Shown: positions 9,316-21,913, counted from the first letter of the stretch. The stretch is DNA of 54,102 bases from Natronospira bacteriovora (GCF_030848495.1 NZ_JAVDDT010000012.1:1-54102); one strand, 5' to 3'. The notes: a model not told the origin generated them from the letters alone. Numbers and translations: made by a program.

Positions 9316-9834
9316 TCAGTCTGTTACTCCGGCCGGCAGATCCAGGCGCACAAGGCGCAGGTCCCCGCGGTCAATACTGTCCCGGTGGTGATTCCAGAGG
9401 GCACGCATGCTCAGACCTTCCACCGGGTGCTGCAGTTCAGGGGCCAGCTCGGCGAGTGGCCTCAGTACGAAAGCATAGCGGATGATTTCATCCCGTGGCA
9501 GATGGGGCTGGCTGCCCGGCGGCGTGACACGCTGTCCGACCATGAGCAGATCCAGATCCAGCACCCTGGGAGCAAAGCGCACGCCATCGCGCTGGCGCCC
9601 GCAGGCATCTTCGATCTCGTGAAGGGCATCATTCAGCGAGGCCGGCTCGAGATCACTGTGAAAGCGCACCACGAGATTGATGAAATCGTCGCCGTCGAAG
9701 CCCACCGGGGTGGAGCGATAGACCGGGGAGATTCGAATGGGACCGAAACGCTGCCGCAAGGCCTCCAGGCCCAGAACGATGTGGCGCTCGGGGTCGATAT
9801 TGCTGCCGGCACCGACATAGACCACGTTGTCCAT
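9316..9834 (-). CDS. folK: 2-amino-4-hydroxy-6-hydroxymethyldihydropteridine pyrophosphokinase
   Basis: HPPK transfers pyrophosphate from ATP to 6-hydroxymethyl-dihydropterin in folate synthesis. The 172-residue product has the family opening VYVGAGSNI, the FINLVV strand, and the signature APRVLDLDLL with the Mg-binding aspartates D93 and D95. The LPRDEI–YAFVLRPLAELAP segment is typical of the C-terminal half. Its ATG overlaps the folB stop by one base (TGATG on the minus strand), so the two consecutive folate enzymes are translationally coupled. Confidence 0.95.
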   Translation of the reverse strand: MDNVVYVGAGSNIDPERHIVLGLEALRQRFGPIRISPVYRSTPVGFDGDDFINLVVRFHSDLEPASLNDALHEIEDACGRQRDGVRFAPRVLDLDLLMVGQRVTPPGSQPHLPRDEIIRYAFVLRPLAELAPELQHPVEGLSMRALWNHHRDSIDRGDLRLVRLDLPAGVTD

Positions 9835-10202
9835 CAGACCTCCGCGTAATCGTCCTGCCGACGCTGGATTCGAACCCCCACGTCCGCCGCGTCGGTGAGT
9901 GCCCCCTTTTTGTTGAGGGTCAATCCCACCGATGTGACACCGAACTCCCGCACGATGAGTTCACAGATGGACTCCGCCAGGCGCTCCACCAGCTGGTAGT
10001 CGCTGGCCTCCACATGCGCCACCACGGCCTTCGCCACCGACTTGTAATCCAGGGCGTCCTCGATGGCATCGCTTCTGGCCGCCGGACGAATGTCCGTGCT
10101 CATTTCGATGTCAAACACGATTTCCTGAGCCAGCCGGCGCTCCCACTCGAAGATGCCGACGATGGTTCGGGCCCGCAGGCCGCGGATGTAGACCGTATCC
10201 AT
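9834..10202 (-). CDS. folB: Dihydroneopterin aldolase
   Basis: FolB cleaves 7,8-dihydroneopterin to 6-hydroxymethyl-dihydropterin, the substrate of FolK. The 122-residue protein shows the family landmarks IRGLRARTIVGIFEWE near the N-terminus, DYKSVA (Y53), LVERLAESI with the conserved E73, and LNKKGAL with the catalytic lysine at K98. It lies 42 bases after tsaD on the same strand and overlaps folK by one base, giving a tsaD–folB–folK–S41 run. Confidence 0.95.
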   Translation of the reverse strand: MDTVYIRGLRARTIVGIFEWERRLAQEIVFDIEMSTDIRPAARSDAIEDALDYKSVAKAVVAHVEASDYQLVERLAESICELIVREFGVTSVGLTLNKKGALTDAADVGVRIQRRQDDYAEV

Positions 10203-10244
10203 TCACATTTCCCTGCTGGAAGATTGCAAGCGAAGAGATCCCGT

Positions 10245-11267
10245 TCAGGCGGCCGCCGTTGGCGGCCGGAGCTCATCCAGACGCCAGCGGGCGCGGGCCG
10301 AGATCCCGGGCGGGGTCACCTCCCCGGCCCTCAGGCGGCAATAGCCGGCGAAGGCGATCATGGCGCCATTATCGGTGCAGAACTCCGGCCGGGGAAAGTG
10401 CAGACTCGCATCCTGCGCTTCGCACATGGCCGCCATGGCCCTGCGCAGGCGGCGATTGGCTCCCACGCCGCCGGCAATGACCAGGCGGCGCAAACCGGTC
10501 TGGCGGATGGCCCGGCGACACTTGAGTACCAGGGTATCCACCACCGCTTCCTCGAAACTGCGGGCAATATCCGCCTTGAGGGTCGGTGAAGGCTCCGCTT
10601 TCTGCAGGGCATAGGCCACAGCGGTCTTGAGCCCGCTGAAACTGAAATCCAGGCCAGGTTTGCGGGTCAGCGGGCGGGGAAAATCGAAACGGGCGGTGCC
10701 CGTCTCGGCCAGTTCAGCCAGGGCAGGGCCCCCGGGATAGGGGAGGCCCAGCAACTTGGCCGTCTTGTCGAAGGCCTCGCCGGCGGCGTCATCGATGGAC
10801 TGGCCGACGGTCTGGTACCGGCCCAGGCCTTCCACCGCGACCAGTTGGCTGTGCCCGCCGGAGACCAGCAGGGCCAGGAAGGGAAACTCGGGCGGATCGT
10901 CTTCCAGCAAGGGCGCCAGCAGATGACCTTCCATGTGATGGACACCCAGCGAGGGCACGCCCCAGGCCCAGGCCAGGCTGCGTCCGAGGCTGGCGCCCAC
11001 CAGCAGCGCCCCCACCAGACCGGGCCCGGCGGTGTAGGCGACTCCGTCAATGTCGGTCGGCCCGCAATCCGCCGCGGCCAGAGCCTCCCGCACCAGCGGG
11101 GCCAGCTTGCGGATGTGATCCCGGGAGGCCAACTCGGGCACGACACCGCCGTAGACGGCGTGGGCATCCACCTGGCTGTGGAGCACATGGGCCATCAGGC
11201 CACGCTCGCCGTCATAGACGGCGACGCCGCTTTCGTCGCAGGATGTTTCGATGCCCAGCACACGCAT
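10245..11267 (-). CDS. tsaD: tRNA N6-threonylcarbamoyltransferase TsaD
   Basis: TsaD transfers threonylcarbamoyl to A37 of ANN-decoding tRNAs, as part of the TsaB–TsaD–TsaE complex. The 340-residue length is standard. Visible landmarks are [10 protein letters not shown], the metal-binding HMEGH with H111 and H115 (same numbering as E. coli), [11 protein letters not shown], and CTDNGAMIA near the C-terminus. It is divergent from rpsU, the classical gene order in gammaproteobacteria, and shares a roughly 90-base promoter region with it. It likely leads the folB–folK–S41 transcript. Confidence 0.97.
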   Translation of the reverse strand: MRVLGIETSCDESGVAVYDGERGLMAHVLHSQVDAHAVYGGVVPELASRDHIRKLAPLVREALAAADCGPTDIDGVAYTAGPGLVGALLVGASLGRSLAWAWGVPSLGVHHMEGHLLAPLLEDDPPEFPFLALLVSGGHSQLVAVEGLGRYQTVGQSIDDAAGEAFDKTAKLLGLPYPGGPALAELAETGTARFDFPRPLTRKPGLDFSFSGLKTAVAYALQKAEPSPTLKADIARSFEEAVVDTLVLKCRRAIRQTGLRRLVIAGGVGANRRLRRAMAAMCEAQDASLHFPRPEFCTDNGAMIAFAGYCRLRAGEVTPPGISARARWRLDELRPPTAAA

Positions 11268-11295
11268 TGCAAATCCCCGGGAATGTCTATAAAAT
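11267..11295 (+). promoter_or_regulatory. Likely promoter of the rpsU operon
   Basis: A -35-like TTGCAA (11267-11272) is followed 17 bases later by TAAAAT (11290-11295), inside the overlapping TATAAA at 11288. It overlaps the tsaD start codon and lies about 65 bases before the rpsU start, the usual position for this operon. An AT-rich patch in GC-rich surroundings supports it. Confidence 0.5.
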
Positions 11296-11360
11296 TGCGC
11301 GCCTTTCCCCGGCGCCGCCGTGTGTGCGCCAGGAAATCCAATTCAGAGGTGAGAGTTTAC

Positions 11361-11576
11361 ATGCCCAGCGTACGCGTCAAAGAGAACGAGCCCTTTGAAG
11401 TCGCTCTGCGCCGCTTCAAGCGTTCCTGCGAAAAAGCCGGTGTGCTGACCGAAGTCCGCCGCCGCGAACATTATGAGAAGCCGACCCAGGAACGCAAGCG
11501 CAAGCGCGCCGCCGCGGTGAAGCGCCACATGAAGAAGCTGTCCCGCGAAAAGGCCCGTCGCCAGCGCCCTTACTGA
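11361..11576 (+). CDS. rpsU: 30S ribosomal protein bS21
   Basis: A 71-residue basic protein of the small ribosomal subunit needed for normal initiation. It opens with [20 protein letters not shown], the family signature, and ends in a run of Lys/Arg. The start is fixed by a strong AGAGGTGAGAG ribosome-binding site at 11344-11354. It is the first gene of the macromolecular synthesis operon, followed by yqeY, dnaG and rpoD. Confidence 0.97.
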   Translation: MPSVRVKENEPFEVALRRFKRSCEKAGVLTEVRRREHYEKPTQERKRKRAAAVKRHMKKLSREKARRQRPY

Positions 11577-11665
11577 GGGCGTCTGACACCAGGACCGTTC
11601 GCCCGCCCGAACCACGGATGAGTGAGTTCGGGCCCCGGATTCCGCCCGCTTCGGATTGTCTGACC

Positions 11666-12109
11666 ATGAGCCTGCGCAACCGCATTCAGGACGACATCAA
11701 GACCGCCATGCGCGAGAAGCAGCGTGAGCGGCTGGCCATTCTTCGCATGCTTTCGGCTGCCATCAAGCAGCGGGAAGTGGACGAGCGCATCGAGCTGAGT
11801 GAAGCCGACATCACCGCCGTGCTGGAGAAGATGGTCAAGCAGCGGCGGGAATCCATCCGTCAGTACGAGGAAGGTGGCCGCAGCGACCTGGCCGAGAAGG
11901 AAGCGGCGGAAATCGTCGTGCTGGAAGAATACCTGCCCGAACCGCTGTCCGAAGACGAGCTCAACGGCCTGATCGACGCGGCCATCAAGGAAAGCGGGGC
12001 GGAATCCATGAAGGACATGGGCAAGGTCATGGGCCTGCTCAAGCCCCAGGTTCAGGGCCGTGCCGACATGGGTGCCGTCAGCCAGCAGATCAAGGCCCGC
12101 CTGAGCTGA
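11666..12109 (+). CDS. GatB/YqeY domain protein
   Basis: A 147-residue cytoplasmic protein of the YqeY family, related to the tail domain of the amidotransferase subunit GatB; the exact function is unknown. It has the typical opening SLRNRIQDDIKTAMREK, the IKQREVDER motif and the C-terminal MGKVMGLLKPQVQGRADMG segment. The start at 11666 matches the family N-terminus although no good ribosome-binding site precedes it. An in-frame ATG at 11618 would add 16 unrelated residues. Placement between rpsU and dnaG is common in this class. Confidence 0.92.
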   Translation: MSLRNRIQDDIKTAMREKQRERLAILRMLSAAIKQREVDERIELSEADITAVLEKMVKQRRESIRQYEEGGRSDLAEKEAAEIVVLEEYLPEPLSEDELNGLIDAAIKESGAESMKDMGKVMGLLKPQVQGRADMGAVSQQIKARLS

Positions 12110-12279
12110 TCCCGCCTCCCGCCGGCGGCGAGCAGGCGGCCCAACGGCGACTCCCCCACTGCATTCGCTCACCGAGGCACCACCGTGCCGGCGGCCTGCT
12201 ATATTCTGAGGACAGGCCCGGCGGGAGCCACCGTCGGCCGATATCCGTCCATCATTCATCCGGCGACCGGTGAGGGAGC

Positions 12280-14046
12280 ATGGCCCGCATCCCCCAGCAT
12301 TTCATCGACGAGCTGCTCGCCCGTACGGATATCGTCGACCTGATTGACGGCCGTGTCCCCCTCAAGAAGAAGGGCAGCGAGTACGCGGCCTGCTGCCCCT
12401 TCCACAGCGAGAAGACCCCCTCCTTCTACGTCGTTCCCGACAAGCAGTTCTACCACTGCTTCGGCTGCGGCGCCCACGGCACCGCCCTGAGCTTCCTGAT
12501 GGAATACGACAACATGGAGTTCCGGGATGCCGTGCGGGAGCTGGCCGATGCCGCCGGACTGGAAGTGCCCGAGGACGATGACAGCGGCCCCGGGCCAGAC
12601 CCGGATGGCGCCCTGCGCGAGGCCCTCGCCCACGCCGACCAGTGGTTCCGCCAGCAGCTCAAGCAATCGTCAGAAGCCAAGGCCTACCTGAAGGGGCGCG
12701 GCCTGTCCGGGCGCACGGCGGCGGATTTCGGCCTCGGCTACGCCCCGGAGGGGTGGAGTGGCCTGCTGGATACGGCGGCCAATGAGGCCCGTCGGGATGC
12801 CTTGCTCGCCACCGGCATGCTGATCCGCAATGACAGGGGCCGGGTCTATGACCGCTTCCGCGGCCGGGTCATGTTTCCCATCCGCGATACCCGCGGGCGC
12901 ACCATCGCCTTTGGCGGCCGCATCATCGGCGAGGGCGAGCCCAAGTACCTCAACAGCCCCGAGCACCCCCTCTTTCACAAGGGCCAGGAGCTTTACGGCC
13001 TGTACGAGGCCCGCCAGGCCCTGCGGGACATTCCTCGCCTGCTGGTGGTGGAAGGCTATATGGACGTCATCGCCCTGGCGGATGCGGGCATCCACTGGGC
13101 GGTGGCGACCCTGGGCACCGCCGCCACACCCGACCATCTCAACAAGGCCTTTCGTACGGCCAATGAAGTGGTGTGCTGCTTCGACGGCGACAACGCCGGC
13201 CGCCGCGCGGCCTGGCGGGCACTGGAGAACGCCCTGCCAGTCCTCAGGACCGGTCGGGAACTGCGCTTTCTCTTCCTGCCGGAGGGCGAAGACCCGGATT
13301 CCATGGTGCACAAGGAGGGTCGCGAGGCCTTCGAGACCCGCGTGGCCTCGGCCACCACCCTGTCGCGCTGGCTGCGTGAGCGCCTGAGTGAGGGGCTTGC
13401 CCTGGACACGGCCGAAGGGCGGGCCGGGCTGGTTGCCCGGGCCCGGCCGCTTCTGGACAAGGTGCGTGACGAGGTCTACCGCAGCCTGCTGGCCGATGAA
13501 CTGGCCGATGCCGCCGGGCTGGCTCCCGAACGCTGGGCCGCAATGCTCGCTCAGGGTGGAGAGCGGGCGGGCCCGAAAGACGCGGCGGCACGGCGTCAGG
13601 CCCAGCGCCCCCCGCGACCGGCCCTGCGCCTGACGCCGGTGCGCGAGGCCATTGCCCTGATCCTGCAGGCACCGCCTCTGGCCGCGGACATTCCCGATCG
13701 GGCCGCCCTGGCCCGACTGGACATCAAGGGCGTCAGCACCCTGAGCGAACTGATCGAACAGGCAGGCGAGACCGAGCTGACCACGGCCAGCCTGCTGGAA
13801 CGCTGGCGCGACCGCCCTGAACACCCTCATCTCGCCCGACTGGCCGCTCACCCCATTCCCGGGGATGAAGACAGCCGGCGGGAAAGGCTGCTGGACATCA
13901 TCCGACGCCTGATCGGCCCGCGAGCGGTGGAAGCCCGGCTGGAGGCCCTTTTGAAGCGGGAATCCGAATCCGGCCTCAATGCGGAGGAAAAGAGCGAACT
14001 CAAGGCGCTCTACCGGGCCAGACTGGAGCACCAGCGCACCGGCTGA
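12280..14046 (+). CDS. dnaG: DNA primase
   Basis: Primase makes RNA primers for replication. The 588-residue protein has the N-terminal CHC2 zinc site (C39, H42, C60, C63), the catalytic core, and a Toprim domain with VVEGYMDVIAL and the downstream FDGDNAGRRAAW motif. The C-terminal part (about 440-588) should be the helicase-binding domain that contacts DnaB. The ATG at 12280 has GGTGAGGG just upstream. It lies 170 bases after yqeY; a TATATT at 12200-12205 in that gap might be a -10 but has no clear -35. Confidence 0.97.
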   Translation: MARIPQHFIDELLARTDIVDLIDGRVPLKKKGSEYAACCPFHSEKTPSFYVVPDKQFYHCFGCGAHGTALSFLMEYDNMEFRDAVRELADAAGLEVPEDDDSGPGPDPDGALREALAHADQWFRQQLKQSSEAKAYLKGRGLSGRTAADFGLGYAPEGWSGLLDTAANEARRDALLATGMLIRNDRGRVYDRFRGRVMFPIRDTRGRTIAFGGRIIGEGEPKYLNSPEHPLFHKGQELYGLYEARQALRDIPRLLVVEGYMDVIALADAGIHWAVATLGTAATPDHLNKAFRTANEVVCCFDGDNAGRRAAWRALENALPVLRTGRELRFLFLPEGEDPDSMVHKEGREAFETRVASATTLSRWLRERLSEGLALDTAEGRAGLVARARPLLDKVRDEVYRSLLADELADAAGLAPERWAAMLAQGGERAGPKDAAARRQAQRPPRPALRLTPVREAIALILQAPPLAADIPDRAALARLDIKGVSTLSELIEQAGETELTTASLLERWRDRPEHPHLARLAAHPIPGDEDSRRERLLDIIRRLIGPRAVEARLEALLKRESESGLNAEEKSELKALYRARLEHQRTG

Positions 14047-14149
14047 CGAACGGCGCAGGACTGCCGGGAAGCGAGACAGGACGGGAACTTGAAGCGGATT
14101 TGACTGCCTGAGAGAGAGGATTGGGCGCGAGGGAAAGCCCCGCTCCGAC

Positions 14150-14178
14150 TGGAAAAAACGCGGAACGGCCGATATACT
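14150..14178 (+). promoter_or_regulatory. Likely promoter of rpoD
   Basis: TGGAAA (14150-14155) and TATACT (14173-14178) are separated by 17 bases and lie 70 bases before the rpoD start, in the 201-base gap after dnaG. Four of six bases match the -35 consensus and five of six the -10. This would let rpoD be transcribed apart from the upstream operon, as is known in E. coli. Confidence 0.5.
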
Positions 14179-14247
14179 GGTCTGTTTCACTGCCCACGAA
14201 ATCGGGCAGCCACCCTGAAGGCCTTACAGAGCGAACACTACCCGACT

Positions 14248-16035
<1,788 letters not shown>

Positions 16036-16060
16036 TTTCGGACTGATTCCGGCCGGGCGA

Positions 16061-17698
16061 TCAAGGCCCCGGGGTTTTCAGAAACCCCGGGGCTTTTTTG
16101 TTTGCGTGAGGCCGAAAGGACGCCGCCTGTGCCCGCTGCCACGGCTCGGCATACCAATCGGGTACGGCCCCGGCGCCGTCGAGCAGACAGCCGGGTGCCA
16201 GCCAGGGGTAGAAATCCCGATAACTGATCACATTGCGTTCGTCCATGCGGTGATGAAACAGCTCGGGTGTGAACTCACCGGGATGACGCAGGCCAGTCAC
16301 GGCCATCAACTCGAGCAGATGCGCGATGGTGTGTCGATGATAGCGGCAGACCCGTTCCGCCTTGTCGGGCACATTCAGGCCGCTGGTACGCAGGGGGTCC
16401 TGGGTGGCAACTCCGGTGGGACAACGGTTGGTTTCGCATTTGCGGGCCTGGATGCAGCCCAGGGCGAACATCATGCCGCGCGCCGAGTTGCACAGGTCGG
16501 CGCCGAGAGCAATGTTGCGCGCAATGTCAAAGGCCGAGATCACCTTGCCGGCGGCGATGAGGCGAATCCCGTCCCTGAGACCGGCACCATTGAGCGTGTT
16601 GTGGATGAATACCAGACCATCCCGCAGCGGCGCGCCGACGGAATTGGACAGCTCAAGCGGTGCCGCCCCCGTACCGCCTTCACTGCCATCGACGGTAATG
16701 AAATCCGGCTGAACTCCGGTCTCCAGCATGGCCTTCACCAGCGCCATGAATTCAACCCGGCGACCGAGGCAGAGCTTGATCCCCACCGGCTTGCCGCCCG
16801 AAAGCTCCCGCAGACTCTGCAGGAACTCCAGCAGACCGACCGGACTGTCAAATTCCGGATGGCAGCGCGGCGAAATGACATCCGTCCCCATGGCAACTCC
16901 ACGGGCCTGGGCGATTTCACGGCTCAGCTTGCTGGCCGGCAGGATGCCACCACCGCCCGGCTTGGCACCCTGGGACAATTTGAGCTCGATCATGCGCACC
17001 TGCGCTTCCACCGCCTTGGCCCGAAACTGCTCGGGATCAAAACGGCCGTCCTCCCGACGACAGCCGAAATAGGCTGTGCCGATGCCCCAGACCAGGTCAC
17101 CACCCCCCTCCCGATGATAGCGGCTGATGCCACCCTCACCGGTGTTGTGCGAGAAACCGCCCAGCCTCGCTCCGCGGTTGAGTGCCGCGATGGCGCGCCC
17201 TGACAAGGCACCAAAACTCATGGCCGAGATATTCAGGTGAGAGGACTGATACGGTTGACGGCAGGCAGCACCGCCGATGTGGACCCGCGGTTCGACCTGA
17301 AGGCGTTCCTCCGGCTGCATGGAGTGATTGAGCCAGTCATAGTTGCTGCCATAGACGTCCTGGATGGTTCCGAAGGGCAGAACGTCATTGACACCCTTGG
17401 CACGACGGTAGACCAGGGCGCGCTGTTCATGACTGAAGGGATAGCCGTCGCGGTCGGACTCGATCAGGTACTGTCGAAAATGATCACGAAAATCCTCGAT
17501 CAGATAGCGACCGTGACCAATCAGGGGGAAGTTACGCAGCAGGGTGCGGCGGCGCTGGATCAGGTCATGGGCGATCACCAGCCACACGATCGCCAGCAGT
17601 GCCAGGGCCCACCAGCCGCTACCGCTTTGAACAGTGGCTGCGATAACAATGGCGCTCAGGGCAATGACGGTTGCGAGAATGAGGGTTTTGGCAGGCAT
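16061..17698 (-). CDS. Membrane-anchored FMN-binding glutamate-synthase-family protein
   Basis: A 545-residue protein with two N-terminal hydrophobic helices (about 5-22 and 28-46) and a large domain (about 80-520) like the FMN-binding synthase domain of the glutamate synthase large subunit. Landmarks are NISAMSFGALSGRAI, the GGDLVWGIGTAYFG region, FITVDGSEGGTGAAP and the cysteine-containing CPTGVATQDP. It lacks the glutaminase domain, so it is probably a flavin oxidoreductase with unknown substrate, not a full GOGAT. The last twelve residues are encoded by DNA that also forms the rpoD terminator on the other strand. It is convergent with rpoD. Confidence 0.88.
   Translation of the reverse strand: MPAKTLILATVIALSAIVIAATVQSGSGWWALALLAIVWLVIAHDLIQRRRTLLRNFPLIGHGRYLIEDFRDHFRQYLIESDRDGYPFSHEQRALVYRRAKGVNDVLPFGTIQDVYGSNYDWLNHSMQPEERLQVEPRVHIGGAACRQPYQSSHLNISAMSFGALSGRAIAALNRGARLGGFSHNTGEGGISRYHREGGGDLVWGIGTAYFGCRREDGRFDPEQFRAKAVEAQVRMIELKLSQGAKPGGGGILPASKLSREIAQARGVAMGTDVISPRCHPEFDSPVGLLEFLQSLRELSGGKPVGIKLCLGRRVEFMALVKAMLETGVQPDFITVDGSEGGTGAAPLELSNSVGAPLRDGLVFIHNTLNGAGLRDGIRLIAAGKVISAFDIARNIALGADLCNSARGMMFALGCIQARKCETNRCPTGVATQDPLRTSGLNVPDKAERVCRYHRHTIAHLLELMAVTGLRHPGEFTPELFHHRMDERNVISYRDFYPWLAPGCLLDGAGAVPDWYAEPWQRAQAASFRPHANKKAPGFLKTPGP
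16066..16099 (+). terminator. Terminator of rpoD, embedded in the convergent gene
   Basis: A perfect 12-bp stem (16066-16077 with 16082-16093) with a 4-nt loop is followed by six T (16094-16099). It sits 30 bases after the rpoD stop and wholly inside the 3' end of the minus-strand gene. The minus-strand copy lacks a T-run after the hairpin, so it should not stop that gene early. Confidence 0.9.
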
Positions 17699-17831
17699 GA
17701 TCCGTCAGCTCCGGTTCCGATCCTGGGCTGACAGCATAACGAAGGCGGATGTCACTGGCGAGAAGGACATCCCTGTCCCGTGAGTGCATGAGCAAACCGG
17801 CCATAATCAGGGAGGCTGGCCGGAACCACCG

Positions 17832-18530
17832 TCAATCGATGGTGAAGTCAATCGTCTCGGTCAGGGTCGTTTCCACGGCGCGCCCATTGACGATGCGTGG
17901 CTGAAACTCCCAGCGTTCAACGGCGCGCTGGGCGCTGTTGTCGAAAACGGTGCCGGGGCTGGACTCGAGCACACGGACATTACGTGTCTTGCCATCGGTC
18001 CCCACCGTGAATTCCACAATGGCAAAGCCTTCAATTCGATTGCGGTAAGCCTGACCGGGATAACGCGGTGCCTCGATCAGAACCGGTTGAAGCTCGCGAT
18101 TCTGTACATCGGTACTGGCTGCGGGCGTACGCGATGCTCCAGGCGCTTCATCCACCACACGCCGGTCGCTGCGGTCATCCCGGCTCGGGCGAATATCCAT
18201 CTCGAGTGGAGCGTTTCCGGAGGAACCGAACGCCGGCTCCAGGGCAAAGTCACTACGATCCAGTCGCAGGCTTTCCCGATCCACGGACGGGCGTTCGCGC
18301 TCGCCACTGCGGCGCTCAATGCCGCGCAGGCCACCGGAACCCGGCGCACCGACGCGATAACTGCCCAGATCGGTGGAGGCCCCACTGGATCGACGTTGCT
18401 CAGAGCGCTCCTGACGTTCCTCTTCCTCTTCCGGTTCCACCGCCGCGGCGGCGGACAGGGAAAGCGAAAAGGCGATGGCGGCAGTCAGCAGCACGGGTGC
18501 TGTGGTCAGTCTGAAAGTACGATGTGTCAT
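17832..18530 (-). CDS. TonB-like C-terminal-domain protein (exported)
   Basis: A 232-residue protein. Residues 1-30 are a hydrophobic N-terminus that could be a cleaved signal peptide (AAAA before VEPEE) or an uncleaved anchor. Residues about 31-150 are a low-complexity linker rich in Glu, Arg and Ser, not the Pro-Glu/Pro-Lys linker of classical TonB. The C-terminal 80 residues form a TonB_C domain: PRYPGQAYRNRIEG, VEFTVGTDGKTRNVRVLESSP, AVERWEFQP. The start at 18530 follows AGGGGGA; a frame open 59 codons further upstream has no such site. No exbB/exbD neighbour is present. It may energise or bind an outer-membrane receptor, or act as a periplasmic scaffold. Confidence 0.78.
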   Translation of the reverse strand: MTHRTFRLTTAPVLLTAAIAFSLSLSAAAAVEPEEEEERQERSEQRRSSGASTDLGSYRVGAPGSGGLRGIERRSGERERPSVDRESLRLDRSDFALEPAFGSSGNAPLEMDIRPSRDDRSDRRVVDEAPGASRTPAASTDVQNRELQPVLIEAPRYPGQAYRNRIEGFAIVEFTVGTDGKTRNVRVLESSPGTVFDNSAQRAVERWEFQPRIVNGRAVETTLTETIDFTID

Positions 18531-18793
18531 GGCATCCCCCTGGAAGGTAGCGACCGCCGGGTGACAATCACCCAATGTCAATATGGGCCAGCAACCCGCC
18601 CAGGTCAAACCTGAAGGGCTGGCAAATCGACTGACGGCCACAAAAGGCGGAAGACCGGCCGTTTCAGGGCCATTTTTCCCTCGTAACCACCGAATCCCCG
18701 GCTTCAACTCCTTTCAGCTGAGTTCGGCGGCAAATGCGCTTACACTACCCCCTCGAAACATTCCGCCCGATGACACTGACAGGAAGACCGACC

Positions 18794-20455
<1,662 letters not shown>

Positions 20456-20605
20456 CGGGAGGCGGGACAGGGATTGCCCCGGGGGCCTGGAATGGCGTTA
20501 TATGTAAGGTGAGATGTGCCCGAGGGAATTGGGGGCGGGCACATCGGACATTCATTTTCGACCCGCGGGTCGTCAACGAGACAGCATTGCACTGGGGGAA
20601 GCGGG

Positions 20606-21913
20606 ATGAACATCCTGGTTGTGGACCATTCCAAGGTCTTTCGCGCGCTCTGGCATCGGCTGGTACTGCAGGCCGGCCATGAACCCATCATGGTGGCCAC
20701 GGGCGAGGAAGGCATGGAGGTGCTGGCCAAGCGGCGAGTGGATCTGGTCTGCGTTTCCCTCACCCTGCCGGATACCGATGGCATCGAGTTCTGCCGCCAG
20801 GCCCGCAAGACCCGGCGAGGCCGGCATGTGCCCTTGATCCTGCTCACTTCCACCGAAGACAAGCAGGCACGCATGGAGGCCTTCGAAGCCGGTGCCACGG
20901 ATATTCATCCGAAAACCGACATTGAGGAACTGTTCAATCAGGCCGCCCGCTTCATCGAGGAAGACGAACGACGCATTTCCGGGCGCGTGCTGTACGTGGA
21001 AGACAGTTCCGTGGTGGCCCATGTCATGCTGCGCATTCTGGAACGCCTGGGCCTGGAGGTGGATCACTTCACCAGCGCCACCGAAGCCTATGAGGCTTTC
21101 GGCCAGCATGCCTACGACCTGGTGGTCAGCGACATTCTGGTGGAAGGGGAAATGAGCGGCATGGGCCTTGTCAGCCGTATTCGTGAGAAGTTTCCGGACA
21201 AGGCACGGGTTCCGATTCTGGCCGTCTCCGGCATGGATGACATCACGCGCCGAATGGAGCTGTTCCGCCTCGGCGTCAATGATTTCATTTCCAAGCCCGT
21301 GGTGGAGGAAGAGGTCATTGCCCGGGTGAGCAACCTGATCTCCAACAAGCAGCTCTTCGATCAGGTCCGCGCCCAGCGCCGGCATCTTTATGAACTGGCC
21401 ATGATCGACCAGCTCACCGGCCTCTATAATCGCAATTCCCTGGCCGAGTTCGGCAACAAGGCCTTTGCCGAATCCAATCGGCACGATTTCCCCCTCAGTC
21501 TGATTCTCATCGACGTCGACCACTTCAAGCAGATCAATGACACCCATGGGCATTTGACAGGCGATGAAGTACTCGCCGCCGTGGGTGAAATGCTCAAGCA
21601 GAACTGCCGCAAGGAAGACTTTGCCGTTCGCTTCGGGGGCGAAGAGCTGATGCTGATCCTGCCCCACTGCAGCCTGGAGGACGCGATTGAGCGGGCGGAA
21701 GGACTGCGCCGGGAGATTCATGAGCTCAAGCCCTCCGGCATTGAACTGACAGCCAGTTTCGGTGTGACGTCACGACCGCTCGGTGTGGAAACGGCGATGG
21801 AAGAGCTGTTCCGGGTTGCCGACAAGGCCGTCTATCAGGCCAAGGATGCGGGCCGCAATCGGGTGGTGGCACTGCGGGCCGAGGATCACCCGGCCGAGGT
21901 CGCCAACGGCTGA
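20606..21913 (+). CDS. Dual-receiver diguanylate cyclase
   Basis: A 435-residue protein, REC–REC–GGDEF. In the first receiver (about 1-115) the phosphoacceptor is replaced by S51 and the acidic pocket is reduced to D7-H8, while K103 is kept, so it probably cannot be phosphorylated. The second (about 127-245) has E132/D133, D176 and K230 and should be active. The GGDEF domain (about 265-425) carries GGEEL (344-348), a functional variant, and an upstream R335-x-x-D338 spaced like the c-di-GMP inhibitory site. The domain order resembles PleD. The start at 20606 has GGGGGAAG upstream. No histidine kinase lies nearby. Confidence 0.9.
   Translation: MNILVVDHSKVFRALWHRLVLQAGHEPIMVATGEEGMEVLAKRRVDLVCVSLTLPDTDGIEFCRQARKTRRGRHVPLILLTSTEDKQARMEAFEAGATDIHPKTDIEELFNQAARFIEEDERRISGRVLYVEDSSVVAHVMLRILERLGLEVDHFTSATEAYEAFGQHAYDLVVSDILVEGEMSGMGLVSRIREKFPDKARVPILAVSGMDDITRRMELFRLGVNDFISKPVVEEEVIARVSNLISNKQLFDQVRAQRRHLYELAMIDQLTGLYNRNSLAEFGNKAFAESNRHDFPLSLILIDVDHFKQINDTHGHLTGDEVLAAVGEMLKQNCRKEDFAVRFGGEELMLILPHCSLEDAIERAEGLRREIHELKPSGIELTASFGVTSRPLGVETAMEELFRVADKAVYQAKDAGRNRVVALRAEDHPAEVANG

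Noticed and set aside
11268-11360. Riboswitch or autoregulatory leader before rpsU
   Set aside because: The 5' region is short and GC-rich with no recognisable structure beyond the promoter and ribosome-binding site.
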